Part shown: in pieces, positions 27,851 to 36,640 of the stretch | Numbering within the stretch: the stretch's first letter is position 1 | Layout of the letters: each line of letters begins with the position of its first letter | DNA from: Sulfurimonas xiamenensis | Lineage (GTDB): Bacteria > Campylobacterota > Campylobacteria > Campylobacterales > Sulfurimonadaceae | Direction: 5' to 3' | DNA: 64,000 bases | Assembly: GCF_009258045.1 (NCBI RefSeq) | Contig: NZ_CP041166.1 | Location: 1,178,001-1,242,000, forward strand | Notes under the pieces: generated by a model | The model's database searches: none | What the model was told of the DNA's origin: nothing | The model's input: only the letters and a program-made list of their open reading frames with translations | Translations under genes and position numbers: made by a program

Positions 27851-27901
27851 ATTTATCGTTTGAGTAGTATTTTAAACTCAAAGGAATTTAAGGAGAATAT
27901 T

Positions 27902-30502
27902 ATGAAAAAACATTTCAACAAGTTTTCTTCCATTATCCTAAGTACTTCACTTGCTGCAACAGCTTTAACGGCTAGCAGTGGTGAATTAGCAGAGGTAATG
28001 AAGAAAAGGGGCCTAAGCGAAGTAGATGTAGTTCGTGCTGCAAAAACTTACAATCCTTCAGGGGTGAAGGATGAGTTTGTTGTATTTAGTTCAGGTGGTC
28101 AAGCTGGACAAATGCTTGTTTACGGTGTTCCTTCAATGAGACTTTTAAAATACATAGGTGTATTTACTCCTGAGCCTTGGCAAGGATACGGATTTGACGA
28201 AGAGTCAAAAAAGGTTTTAAGACAAGGTAACATCAGAGGCAGAGAGATCAACTGGGGAGACACTCACCACCCTGCGCTTTCTGAAAAAGATGGAAAATAT
28301 GACGGTAAATGGTTAGTAATCAATGATAAAGCAAATCCAAGAGTTGCTGTTATCGACCTTGAAGATTTTGAAACAAAACAAATTGTAGTAAACCCTGTTT
28401 TAAAATCTGAGCACGGTGGAGCTTTCTTTACTCAAAACAGTGATTACATTATAGAAGCATCTCAATATGCTGCTCCTTTTGATAACAACTATCACCCAAT
28501 TGAAGAGTACAAAGAGACATACCGTGGTGGTGTAACTTTATGGAAATTCAACCCTAAAATTGGTAGAATTGACGAGAAAAACTCATTTACTCTAGAACTG
28601 CCTCCATATATGCAAGATTTAAGTGATGCAGGTAAAGGTGTATCTGACGGATGGGGCTTTACTAACTCATTTAACTCTGAAATGTATACAGGTGGTATAG
28701 AAGTTGGTATGCCTCCATTTGAAGCTGGTTGTAGTAGAAATGACACTGACTTCTTGCATGTATATAACTGGAAAAAGTTAGCAGAACTTGCTAAAGATAA
28801 AAAAAATGTAGAAATCATAAATGGTCACAAAGTTATTATGATGGATGTGGCAGTTAAGAACAATGCACTCTTTTTAATTCCTGAGCCAAAATCTCCACAC
28901 GGTGTTGATGTGTCTCCAGATGGTGAATACATTACTGTTTGTGGTAAGTTAGATACGCATGCTTCTGTTTATAAGTGGAGCAAAATCAAAAAACTAATCG
29001 ACTCTAAAGATTTTGCAGGTAAAGATCCTTACGGTATTCCTATCTTGGATATGAAAAAATCACTTCACGGACAAGCGGAACTTGGTCTTGGGCCATTACA
29101 TAACCAATACTCAAATGTTGATGGTGAAATCTATACTTCACTATATGTTGATAGCCAAATTGTAAAATGGAACTATAAAACTTTAAAAGTATTAGATAAA
29201 GTAAATGTTCACTACAATGTTGGTCACTTATGTGGTATGGAGGGTAAATCTGCTGATCCACAAGGAAAATATATCATTTCTCTAAACAAACTTGCGATTG
29301 ATAGATTCCAAAATGTTGGACCTTTGCATCCTCAAAACCACCAGCTAATTGATATTAGCGGTAAAAAAATGGATCTTCTTGTTGATATGCCTATTCCATT
29401 AGGTGAACCTCACCAAGCGGTTGCTATCAGAGCTGAGAAACTTCATGGTCATGTAAGATATCCAATGGGTACAAACACAAGAACTAATGAAATTCATGAA
29501 GGTAAAACTTTAGCGGGTCAAGAGAGAATTGAGAGAGACGGAAACAAAGTAAAAGTTTATGCTACACTTGTTAGATCTCACATCAACCCTGAGAGAATCA
29601 CTGTAAATAAAGGTGATGAAGTAACTATGTACTTAACAAACCTAGAGCGTGCTCAAGATGAGACTCACGGATTTACAATTGACCACTATGATGTTCACGC
29701 GTCACTTGAGCCAGGTAAAACTGCGAGTATTAAATTTACAGCTGATATTGAGGGTGTTTTCCCTTACTACTGTACAGAGTTCTGTTCTGCACTACACTTA
29801 GAGATGATGGGTTACTTAATGGTTAAAGACCCTAACAAAAAATATGTAAGTGCTCAAAAACTAAAAATGCAAACAATGTCTCCTGAGCAATTAAAAGCTG
29901 AGTATGACAAAACTGTTGCAACAAATGCTGCGACTGACGCTGTTATCCAATCAGTTGTAAAGTTCTTAAAAGAGAACAACTATGAAAAGCATGAAGTTGT
30001 TAAAAACTTAGTTGTTGATGCAATGGATCAATATGGTAAAATTGCTGAACAGAAAAAACTTTCAGACGAAGCTGTTAAAGCTGGCGATTTAGAAAAAGCT
30101 GTTCTTTTTGAAAATATGATCTGGCAATATATGGTTAAAACTGCCGATGTTGGTATTAGAGCAAAAGATGCACTTGTTAGACTTATTGCTACAAAACAAT
30201 CTGCAGCAGCTGCAGCTGGTGAAAAAGCATTCGGTGAAGGCGGATGTGGCGGTTGTCATGTTATCGGTAAAGTTTCTTCTGGACCAGACTTAACTGGTGT
30301 ACTTGAAAGACATGGTGAAGATGGCGAAAAATGGGTTAAAGACTTTATTATGGAACCTGAAAAAATGTATGATGATCCATATGTTAAAGGTATGATTGAT
30401 TACTTTAATCTAAAAATGCCTAATCAGCATATGAATGAACAAGAGACTAAAAATATTATCGAATACCTAAAATGGGTAGATGAGAATGCAAACCTGTTCT
30501 AA
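27902..30502 (+). CDS. nosZ: Nitrous-oxide reductase, clade II, with C-terminal cytochrome c domain (cNosZ)
   Basis: This periplasmic enzyme reduces N2O to N2. From ATG 27902 (AGGAG at 27891-27895) it has 866 residues; an upstream in-frame ATG is rejected because it overlaps the operator and lacks a ribosome site. A Sec signal (MKKHFNKFSSIILSTSLAATALTAS), not Tat, marks clade II. CuZ-site His motifs are visible: GDTHHPAL, SEHGGAF, SPHGVDVSPDG, GPLHNQYS, HYNVGHLCGM, GEPHQAV. The CuA site is YYCTEFCSALHLEMMG. The final ~110 residues form a monoheme c domain with CGGCH near residue 783 and a late Met in LKMPNQHM, as in Wolinella cNosZ. All ligands look intact. Confidence 0.98.
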   Translation: MKKHFNKFSSIILSTSLAATALTASSGELAEVMKKRGLSEVDVVRAAKTYNPSGVKDEFVVFSSGGQAGQMLVYGVPSMRLLKYIGVFTPEPWQGYGFDEESKKVLRQGNIRGREINWGDTHHPALSEKDGKYDGKWLVINDKANPRVAVIDLEDFETKQIVVNPVLKSEHGGAFFTQNSDYIIEASQYAAPFDNNYHPIEEYKETYRGGVTLWKFNPKIGRIDEKNSFTLELPPYMQDLSDAGKGVSDGWGFTNSFNSEMYTGGIEVGMPPFEAGCSRNDTDFLHVYNWKKLAELAKDKKNVEIINGHKVIMMDVAVKNNALFLIPEPKSPHGVDVSPDGEYITVCGKLDTHASVYKWSKIKKLIDSKDFAGKDPYGIPILDMKKSLHGQAELGLGPLHNQYSNVDGEIYTSLYVDSQIVKWNYKTLKVLDKVNVHYNVGHLCGMEGKSADPQGKYIISLNKLAIDRFQNVGPLHPQNHQLIDISGKKMDLLVDMPIPLGEPHQAVAIRAEKLHGHVRYPMGTNTRTNEIHEGKTLAGQERIERDGNKVKVYATLVRSHINPERITVNKGDEVTMYLTNLERAQDETHGFTIDHYDVHASLEPGKTASIKFTADIEGVFPYYCTEFCSALHLEMMGYLMVKDPNKKYVSAQKLKMQTMSPEQLKAEYDKTVATNAATDAVIQSVVKFLKENNYEKHEVVKNLVVDAMDQYGKIAEQKKLSDEAVKAGDLEKAVLFENMIWQYMVKTADVGIRAKDALVRLIATKQSAAAAAGEKAFGEGGCGGCHVIGKVSSGPDLTGVLERHGEDGEKWVKDFIMEPEKMYDDPYVKGMIDYFNLKMPNQHMNEQETKNIIEYLKWVDENANLF

Positions 30503-30523
30503 AAACGGGTTTTAGTTAAAAAC

Positions 30524-30558
30524 AAAAAGGAGGAGAATAAAATCTCCTCCTTTTTTTT
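30524..30558 (+). terminator. Strong rho-independent terminator after nosZ
   Basis: A 13-bp stem (AAAAAGGAGGAGA at 30524-30536 paired with 30543-30555) and a 6-base loop, ending in an 8-base T run (30551-30558). It lies 22 bases after the nosZ stop and should end most nosZ transcripts. Confidence 0.88.
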
Positions 30559-30607
30559 AATTTATACTAAAATTTCATTATTTAAGCTTATAAAAAAAAT
30601 TTTACTA

Positions 30608-30665
30608 TATAATAATAGTTGATGTAAAATTTGAGGATTATTTTTATAATCTTCAATTTTTATTT
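30608..30665 (+). promoter_or_regulatory. Possible nosB promoter and leader hairpin
   Basis: TATAAT at 30608-30613 could start a separate nosB-D-G... transcript. Just downstream, TTGAGGATTAT (30631-30641) pairs with ATAATCTTCAA (30646-30656) with one G-U pair and a TTTT loop, followed by TTTTTATTTT. That hairpin with its T tract looks like a weak terminator or attenuator within the nosB leader, 33 bases before ATG 30689. Confidence 0.5.
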
Positions 30666-30688
30666 TACTTAGAAAAGGAATTTTCACA

Positions 30689-31471
30689 ATGAACAAAAGT
30701 TTAACCAAGGCAAGAGTTTTTGCCGCTTTGGCTTTAATTATTCTAACTCTCTCTTTTACATTTCCAATGATTGGATTTCATGGAACTTTAAACAAAATTG
30801 ACGAGGGAAAAAGTGATGAGATATCATCTTTTAGCAAAAGTGTTTGGAATTTTTACAATCAAGGAAGATACAAAAGTGTAACTACACCTAAAGATGCTCA
30901 TAATGATTTAGACAAGATGATTGAAGCTACAGCAGAAATCGGTCCTGCATCATTGCCAATCTGGGCAGTTTCACTTGAAGCGCCAAACTATCCTAAAGAT
31001 GCTTTTCCAGAAGGCATCCCTGTATTTTTCCATTTTGACGGTTATAGTGGAGAAGTTCATGAAATGAACACTATTAACCACTATGTTGGAATGGACCCAA
31101 TGTGGGTTGGAGGTACTATTGAGAGAGAAATAGGTATCTATGCTCTTTTACTTTTATCTTTAGCAATAGTCTATTTTATGGCATACAATTCAAAAATATT
31201 AAACTATATTATGTTAGTTCCAGCGTCCCTTCCTCTACTGTTTATAGCTGATTATTCATTTTGGCTCTATTGGTTCGGACACAATTTACATGATTGGGGA
31301 ATGTTTAAAATTAAGCCTTTTATGCCTACTGTTTTTGGAGACGGGAAAATTGCTCAATTTACAACACACTCTTATCCAACAATTGGATTTTATATAATAC
31401 TAGCGATTAGTTTATTGAGTCTGCTTGCTTTTTTTGCAAAACAAAAAGCTCTTAAAGAAACGAATGCATAA
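30689..31471 (+). CDS. nosB: NosB-type membrane protein of nitrous-oxide respiration
   Basis: A 260-residue polytopic membrane protein specific to epsilonproteobacterial-type nos clusters, placed directly after nosZ as in Wolinella. It has an N-terminal TM (~8-27), a periplasmic domain of ~110 residues (SLEAPNYPKDAFPEGIPVFF, GEVHEMNTINHYVGMDPM) and about four later TM segments around YWLYWFGHNLHDWG. Conserved His residues could bind heme or metal, but no c-type heme motif is present. Its role is unproven; electron transfer to NosZ has been suggested. A paralog fused to cytochrome c occurs at the left edge of the window. Confidence 0.9.
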   Translation: MNKSLTKARVFAALALIILTLSFTFPMIGFHGTLNKIDEGKSDEISSFSKSVWNFYNQGRYKSVTTPKDAHNDLDKMIEATAEIGPASLPIWAVSLEAPNYPKDAFPEGIPVFFHFDGYSGEVHEMNTINHYVGMDPMWVGGTIEREIGIYALLLLSLAIVYFMAYNSKILNYIMLVPASLPLLFIADYSFWLYWFGHNLHDWGMFKIKPFMPTVFGDGKIAQFTTHSYPTIGFYIILAISLLSLLAFFAKQKALKETNA

Positions 31472-31473
31472 AA

Positions 31474-32691
31474 ATGTTTAAAATTTATTTTGCTTTATTT
31501 ACTCTATTTTTGCCACTGTTAAATGCAAATATATTGCAAGAAGCAATTGACAATGCTCCTGAAGGTTCTATTTTAAAATTACCTGCAGGAGTGTATAAAG
31601 GAAATATTGTTATAACCAAACCTTTAACAATTATTGGAAAAGAAGATGGTGTTATCATCGATGCTGAGGGCGAAGGAACTGTTATAACTGTTAAAAGTTC
31701 TTTTGTAACACTTAAAAATTTAAAAATAGTCGGTAGTGGTGCCAGACATGAAAATATAGATGCAGCCATCAAAATATCTGATGGAAAACAGTGTGAAATA
31801 AGTGACTGCGTTATAGATGACTGTCTCTTTGGTATAGATATGCAGATGGTAAGCAACTCTATAGTATCAAATAACACTATAACATCTAAAGACTTTGATC
31901 TTGGATTAAAGGGAGATGGCTTAAGACTTTGGTATAGTAATGATAATATTATCAAAAAAAATTCTCTTATTCACTCAAGAGACATGGTTGTTTGGTATAG
32001 TCATGGAAATATAATTGAAGAGAATTTTGGCGAATATTGCAGATACTCTCTTCATTTTATGTATGCAGGTAAAAACTATGTAAGAAACAATAGTTATAGA
32101 TATAATTCTGTAGGAATATTTTTTATGTACTCAAATGATACGATTGCAACAGGAAATATTGTAAAAAGTTCTCTGGGAGCAACGGGTATGGGCATAGGTC
32201 TTAAAGAGTGTACGAACTTTACCATAAAAGACAATACCGTTCTTTACTGTGCTCAAGGAATGTATATTGATAGATCTCCTTTTGAACCAGATACTAATAA
32301 CTGGATTGAAGACAATAAAATACTGTATAACTCAGAAGCACTCCATTTTCACTCCCTTAGCGAAGATAATATTATTAAAAACAATATTATTATGGGAAAT
32401 ATAGAAGATGTTGTAAATGATGGCGGATCAAGTAAAACTTACAATAACGATATTAGCGAAAATTATTGGGATAACTATGAAGGGTTTGATAAAAACGGTG
32501 ATAATATAGGTGACACGCCACATAAAGTTTATAGATATGCGGATCAGCTTTGGATTTACAATCCTGATGTAAAATTCTTTTACGGATCACCGGCTATGTC
32601 TTTACTAAATTTTTTATCGAAACTGGCACCTTTTTCAAAACCGCTCTTTTTGTTTGAAGATAAAAAGCCAATAGTTAAAATAGAAGGATAA
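31474..32691 (+). CDS. nosD: NosD periplasmic copper-cluster maturation protein
   Basis: A 405-residue protein with a Sec signal (MFKIYFALFTLFLPLLNANI) followed by a right-handed beta-helix made of PbH1 repeats rich in N and I (for example NNTITSKDFDLGLKGDGLRLWYS and ENFGEYCRYSLHFMYA). NosD works with the NosFY ABC transporter to build CuZ in NosZ. It starts 2 bases after nosB, and nosG follows after 2 bases. Confidence 0.96.
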   Translation: MFKIYFALFTLFLPLLNANILQEAIDNAPEGSILKLPAGVYKGNIVITKPLTIIGKEDGVIIDAEGEGTVITVKSSFVTLKNLKIVGSGARHENIDAAIKISDGKQCEISDCVIDDCLFGIDMQMVSNSIVSNNTITSKDFDLGLKGDGLRLWYSNDNIIKKNSLIHSRDMVVWYSHGNIIEENFGEYCRYSLHFMYAGKNYVRNNSYRYNSVGIFFMYSNDTIATGNIVKSSLGATGMGIGLKECTNFTIKDNTVLYCAQGMYIDRSPFEPDTNNWIEDNKILYNSEALHFHSLSEDNIIKNNIIMGNIEDVVNDGGSSKTYNNDISENYWDNYEGFDKNGDNIGDTPHKVYRYADQLWIYNPDVKFFYGSPAMSLLNFLSKLAPFSKPLFLFEDKKPIVKIEG

Positions 32692-32693
32692 AT

Positions 32694-33434
32694 ATGGAAA
32701 CAGTTAAAACAGATAAAAGAGAATTTATTAAATATTCTACACTTGGAGTACTTGGACTTGTTTTAGGTGGGGGAATGATATTTAGCCCATATACCTTACG
32801 AGCAGAAAACAGATTAAGACCGCCAGGTGCGGTAGATGAAAAAAGATTTTTGGCACTATGTATAAAATGTGGCCAATGTCTTCAAGTTTGTCCTTATCAC
32901 TCAATAAAACTCGCTGACTTTGGCAGAGGTCATGGTGTCGGTACGCCATATATAGATGCTAATGAGAGAGGCTGCTGGGCTTGTAGTGCTGTTCCATGTG
33001 TTCTTGCATGTCCGAGTGGAGCATTGGATCATCACTGTGAAAAACCAGAAGATATCAAAATGGGAATTGCTGTGTTGGAGTTTCCTGATACCTGTCTTGC
33101 AATGACAAATACACCTGTCCCTAAGGGATACAATGAGAAAATGCATAAATTTACTAATTCTGTAGTAAATAAGCATGAACTAGAGGAACAATTACTAGAA
33201 AAATTTGATCAATATGAAGGTAAACAGTGTACGCTATGTGCTGATATGTGTCCTATACCCAACCCACTAAGCGCTATTGCTATGGTGCCTGATAGTGGCG
33301 GCGGAAATAAACCCGAGATATATGACGGATGTATTGGCTGCGGAGCATGTCAAGAAGTTTGTCCAACAACTATTCCATCTATTGTTATTAAACCAAGAAT
33401 GACATATGAAGAATATTATGCGAATAAAAGTTAA
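32694..33434 (+). CDS. nosG: NosG ferredoxin-type electron-transfer protein
   Basis: A 246-residue NapG/MauM-like protein with four Cys clusters: CIKCGQCLQVCP, CWACSAVPCVLACP, CTLCADMCPIP and CIGCGACQEVCP, so four [4Fe-4S] centres are likely. The N-terminus has a Tat-like segment with KREFIK before a hydrophobic stretch; the first Arg of the twin pair is Lys. It probably sits on the periplasmic face of the membrane with NosH as a quinol dehydrogenase that feeds NosC and NosZ. Confidence 0.95.
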   Translation: METVKTDKREFIKYSTLGVLGLVLGGGMIFSPYTLRAENRLRPPGAVDEKRFLALCIKCGQCLQVCPYHSIKLADFGRGHGVGTPYIDANERGCWACSAVPCVLACPSGALDHHCEKPEDIKMGIAVLEFPDTCLAMTNTPVPKGYNEKMHKFTNSVVNKHELEEQLLEKFDQYEGKQCTLCADMCPIPNPLSAIAMVPDSGGGNKPEIYDGCIGCGACQEVCPTTIPSIVIKPRMTYEEYYANKS

Positions 33435-33443
33435 GGGTATAAA

Positions 33444-34088
33444 ATGAAAACTTACCATTTAAAATCAAAGTATAAAAATCTACTTTGTGTTTCTAGTGTT
33501 TTACTGTTTACTATTTTTACTGGATGCAGTGACAATAGCCAAAAAGATGAGAAAGCAAAAGCAGGAACTGCCTCTTTGTCTTCAAATGAAGCATCTGTGC
33601 AAAAAATAGAAATTTCTAAAAATGAAAATGCACGAGTAATAAAAGTTGCAGAAAAAGAGTACGACAAAAATCAAAGTAAATCTTACTATTATGATTACAA
33701 TATAAAAAGTGAGTATGACCCAAATTCAAAGCCTGCCAATGAGGATGCTTCAGTTAGAAGCAAACCAAGAACAGCAGTTGATGCGAATTTATATGTAAGA
33801 AGTCCTTATGAAAAGATACAAATTTCAATGCTTGTTAAAAAACTAAGCAAAAAATTTATAGTCAAATGTTCTGCTTGTCATAATGATTATGCAAATGGAG
33901 TTATAGGACCTTCTCTGCTTGGAAAAGATTCTGATTATATTTACAATAAAATTGCGGAATTCAAAAGTGGTAAAGCTAAAAATGTGCTAATGACTGATCT
34001 AATTAACCAGATGGATGATAAAGAAATAAGAGAATTAGCTAATGAAATACATCAATTTAATAAATCTATAGAAGAAATGAGGAAATAA
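33444..34088 (+). CDS. nosC1: NosC1 monoheme cytochrome c lipoprotein
   Basis: A 214-residue protein with lipoprotein signal and lipobox FTGC. A long polar linker (~30-130, rich in Lys, Ser, Tyr) precedes a C-terminal monoheme c domain with CSACH and IGPSLLGKDS. The tail (FKSGKAKNVLMTDLINQM) provides a Met ligand candidate and parallels NosC2. It likely passes electrons from the NosGH complex to the NosZ heme domain. Confidence 0.93.
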   Translation: MKTYHLKSKYKNLLCVSSVLLFTIFTGCSDNSQKDEKAKAGTASLSSNEASVQKIEISKNENARVIKVAEKEYDKNQSKSYYYDYNIKSEYDPNSKPANEDASVRSKPRTAVDANLYVRSPYEKIQISMLVKKLSKKFIVKCSACHNDYANGVIGPSLLGKDSDYIYNKIAEFKSGKAKNVLMTDLINQMDDKEIRELANEIHQFNKSIEEMRK

Positions 34089-34091
34089 AAT

Positions 34092-34586
34092 ATGAAAAAT
34101 ACAATCGTAGGAATAATAACAATCTTAACATTTGCTCTTATGGCATGGGTGGCTTCAAAGGGTGGTGCATATCATGGTGGTGATCATGCAAAAGGTATTG
34201 GAAGTTTTGCGGATGCAACTACTACAACACAAGCAGCACCAGCAGAAAAAAGTGATGAAGAGAAAGAAGCAGAACAGATAAAAGCGCTTAAAGAAAAAGC
34301 TGGGAATATTGGAAACTTCAAAGTAAGTGATGCATACAAAAGTAAATGTGCTGCATGTCACGGAGCAAATGGTTCAGGAGAACAAGATGGCAGAAAACTT
34401 ATGGGTCCAAAACTTTATGGACAAAATGCTGATAAATTGTACCAAGACTTAATTGATTTTAAAGCAAATAGAAAAGAGAATGTAATCATGAGAGGGTTGT
34501 TAATCAACACTAGCGAAGAAGAGTTAAGAAAATTTGCGGATGAAATCGGAGAGTTCCCTGCTCGCGCTGCTGAAGTTAATAAGTAA
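34092..34586 (+). CDS. nosC2: NosC2 monoheme cytochrome c
   Basis: A 164-residue protein with an N-terminal membrane anchor or uncleaved signal (VGIITILTFALMAWVASKGG), an Ala/Glu/Lys linker, and a c-type heme domain with CAACH-GANGSGEQ and LMGPKLYGQ. The C-terminal fold matches NosC1 and the heme domain of the fusion at the left window edge. Part of the electron route to NosZ. Confidence 0.94.
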   Translation: MKNTIVGIITILTFALMAWVASKGGAYHGGDHAKGIGSFADATTTTQAAPAEKSDEEKEAEQIKALKEKAGNIGNFKVSDAYKSKCAACHGANGSGEQDGRKLMGPKLYGQNADKLYQDLIDFKANRKENVIMRGLLINTSEEELRKFADEIGEFPARAAEVNK

Positions 34587-34620
34587 TATTGTGTTAATAG
34601 CAAAAACAATGGAGCATTAA

Positions 34621-35526
34621 ATGGATAAGTATAATAATAGAGAAACGATAAAAAACACCACTTTTTGGTCAACTTTTTTTGACAGAACAAAAGATGGGAA
34701 AAAAGTTTTTAGTTATAGAATGAAGAGATGGATATTGGTTATAGCCATACATCTACTCTTTTTTCTATCTTTTCATATCGATATTCAGACACTTGAGGGA
34801 ACGCTTAATGGTTCAAGGTTTTTAGGTTTTCATCTTATTGACATATTTACTACTATGGAGTTGTTTTTAGCTACTTTTGAGCTGCCTATAAACATGATTA
34901 TTGGTACAGTAACTATACTTATTTTCTACCTTTTAGTTGGTGGTAGAAGCTACTGTTCATGGGTTTGCCCTTATGGGATTTTAAGCGAAATCGGCGAAAA
35001 AATTCACAATACTCTTGTTAATAAAAAAATTATAAAAGAGAGAAAATTTGATCATAGAGTCAGACATATATTTTGGGCAATATTTTTAGTGCTCTCTTTT
35101 ACAACAGGTTATCTTGTTTTTGAAACATTAAATGTTGTTGGAATCCTAAGCAGAATGATCGCGTACGGTTGGAGTTTGGCTATACTTTGGGTTGTTGTTG
35201 TTTTTGCTTTTGAAGTTTTTTACTCCAGAAGAGCATGGTGTACTTATATTTGTCCTATTGGAACAACATACGGTTATATAGGTAAAGTATCAGCTCTTAG
35301 AGTTGAGTGGAACGATAACTGTGACCATTGTATGGTTTGTCATGATGTATGTTTTGAAAATCAAGTACTTGAGATTACAAAAGCAAAATATGATAAACAA
35401 AGAGAAGAAAAAGGAATCACAAGAGAGTATATAACAGGAGCTGATTGTACACTTTGCGGAAGATGTATAGATGTATGTCATGTTGATGCTCTTAAATTTG
35501 ATTTCAGATTAAAAAACTTGGTGTAA
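34621..35526 (+). CDS. nosH: NosH polytopic Fe-S quinol dehydrogenase subunit
   Basis: A 301-residue NapH-like membrane protein: about four to five TM helices, two cytoplasmic CxxxCP motifs (CSWVCP and CTYICP) and two C-terminal [4Fe-4S] motifs (CDHCMVCHDVC and CTLCGRCIDVCH). NapH/NosH proteins oxidise menaquinol together with the G subunit. It lies 34 bases after nosC2 and 3 bases before nosF. Confidence 0.95.
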   Translation: MDKYNNRETIKNTTFWSTFFDRTKDGKKVFSYRMKRWILVIAIHLLFFLSFHIDIQTLEGTLNGSRFLGFHLIDIFTTMELFLATFELPINMIIGTVTILIFYLLVGGRSYCSWVCPYGILSEIGEKIHNTLVNKKIIKERKFDHRVRHIFWAIFLVLSFTTGYLVFETLNVVGILSRMIAYGWSLAILWVVVVFAFEVFYSRRAWCTYICPIGTTYGYIGKVSALRVEWNDNCDHCMVCHDVCFENQVLEITKAKYDKQREEKGITREYITGADCTLCGRCIDVCHVDALKFDFRLKNLV

Positions 35527-35529
35527 AAC

Positions 35530-36168
35530 ATGATTACTATTTCAAATCTTACAAAAAAATTCGGTTCAAATGTTTCTTTAGACAATGTAAGTTGTCAATT
35601 TAAGAAAAATGAATCAATAGCTTTAATGGGTGCAAACGGTGCTGGAAAAACGACTCTTATTAGATCAATTCTTGGATATTATCATCCAAATTCAGGAGAA
35701 GTTTTAATCAATGGTCTCTGTCCCGTTAAAAACAGAACTGAAGTGCTTCAAAATATCAGTTTTGTGCCGCAGCTTCCTCCGCCGATAAAATTAAATATTG
35801 ATGAACTTATGCAGTATATCAGCATAAGTTCAGATGTAGACAAAGAGCTTATAGAGCACTATTCAAATGAAATGAAACTTGACATAAAAGCTAATTTATA
35901 TAAATCTTTTTTTAAATTGAGCGGTGGTATGAAACAAAAACTACTTATTGCAATCAGCTTAGCTAAAAAAAGCAATATTATTATTTATGATGAACCAACA
36001 GCCAATCTTGATCCTAAAGCACGAGATGACTTTTATAGACTTTTAAAGCAAAATGAAGATGAAAAAGTTCTTCTATTTGTTACACACAGACTTGAAGAAG
36101 TAAAAGAGCTTATAAATAGACAAATATATATGGATATGGGAAAAGTGGTATCAGATGAGAGGCTTTAA
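35530..36168 (+). CDS. nosF: NosF ABC transporter ATPase
   Basis: A 212-residue ABC ATPase with Walker A GANGAGKTT, signature LSGGMKQK, Walker B IIIYDEPT and switch His in FVTHR. It pairs with the NosY permease to energise the NosD-dependent step of copper-cluster assembly. Its end overlaps the start of the following NosL gene by 14 bases. Confidence 0.95.
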   Translation: MITISNLTKKFGSNVSLDNVSCQFKKNESIALMGANGAGKTTLIRSILGYYHPNSGEVLINGLCPVKNRTEVLQNISFVPQLPPPIKLNIDELMQYISISSDVDKELIEHYSNEMKLDIKANLYKSFFKLSGGMKQKLLIAISLAKKSNIIIYDEPTANLDPKARDDFYRLLKQNEDEKVLLFVTHRLEEVKELINRQIYMDMGKVVSDERL

Positions 36169-36631
36169 GTTTTCATTTTTTATTTTAAATTTTTTATTTT
36201 TATCTCTTATAACAGGTTGTAGCTCATCAGAAAACGGCTCGTCTAATACATCACAAAGTACTCAAAGAATATGCCCTCAGTGCAACATGCCGGTACCTGA
36301 ATCAAACATTTATTCATGTAAACTTGAAAATAATGGTAAAATATCCTATTTTGACGATATAGGATGTTTAATTTTATGGACAAAAAATCAAAAAATTGAT
36401 ATAAATGCAGCTAAGGCAGAAGTGTTTACAAATGATACACATAAATATATAAATATAAAAGATGCGTATTATACAATAAATGAAAAAACACCTATGAATT
36501 ATGGATTTGCTGCTTATGAGCATAAAAAAGAGGACACTTTTTATATTAAAATAGATGAAGTAAAACTCAAAATGCTTAGAGGTGAGCATTTAGCAAATCC
36601 AAAAATCAGAAAACAGATACTTGGATATTAA
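36155..36631 (+). CDS. nosL: NosL copper-binding lipoprotein (first of four NosL genes)
   Basis: A 158-residue lipoprotein (lipobox ITGC) with the NosL metal motif CPQCNMPV, YFDDIGCLILW and AYYTINEKTPMNYGFAAY. NosL proteins bind Cu(I) in the periplasm and supply it to NosZ through NosDFY. Unusually it sits between nosF and nosY, and its ATG lies inside the end of nosF, so the three are translationally linked. Confidence 0.93.
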   Translation: MRGFKFSFFILNFLFLSLITGCSSSENGSSNTSQSTQRICPQCNMPVPESNIYSCKLENNGKISYFDDIGCLILWTKNQKIDINAAKAEVFTNDTHKYINIKDAYYTINEKTPMNYGFAAYEHKKEDTFYIKIDEVKLKMLRGEHLANPKIRKQILGY

Positions 36632-36640
36632 AGGATTATC

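Noticed and set aside
27806..27901. Longer NosZ start 96 bases upstream
   Set aside because: It would translate through the operator and -10 element, bury the Sec signal and has no ribosome site, while ATG 27902 has AGGAG at good spacing.
31485..31955. 156-codon leftward open frame inside nosD
   Set aside because: Antisense to the NosD beta-helix repeats; the long frame is a by-product of biased codon use.
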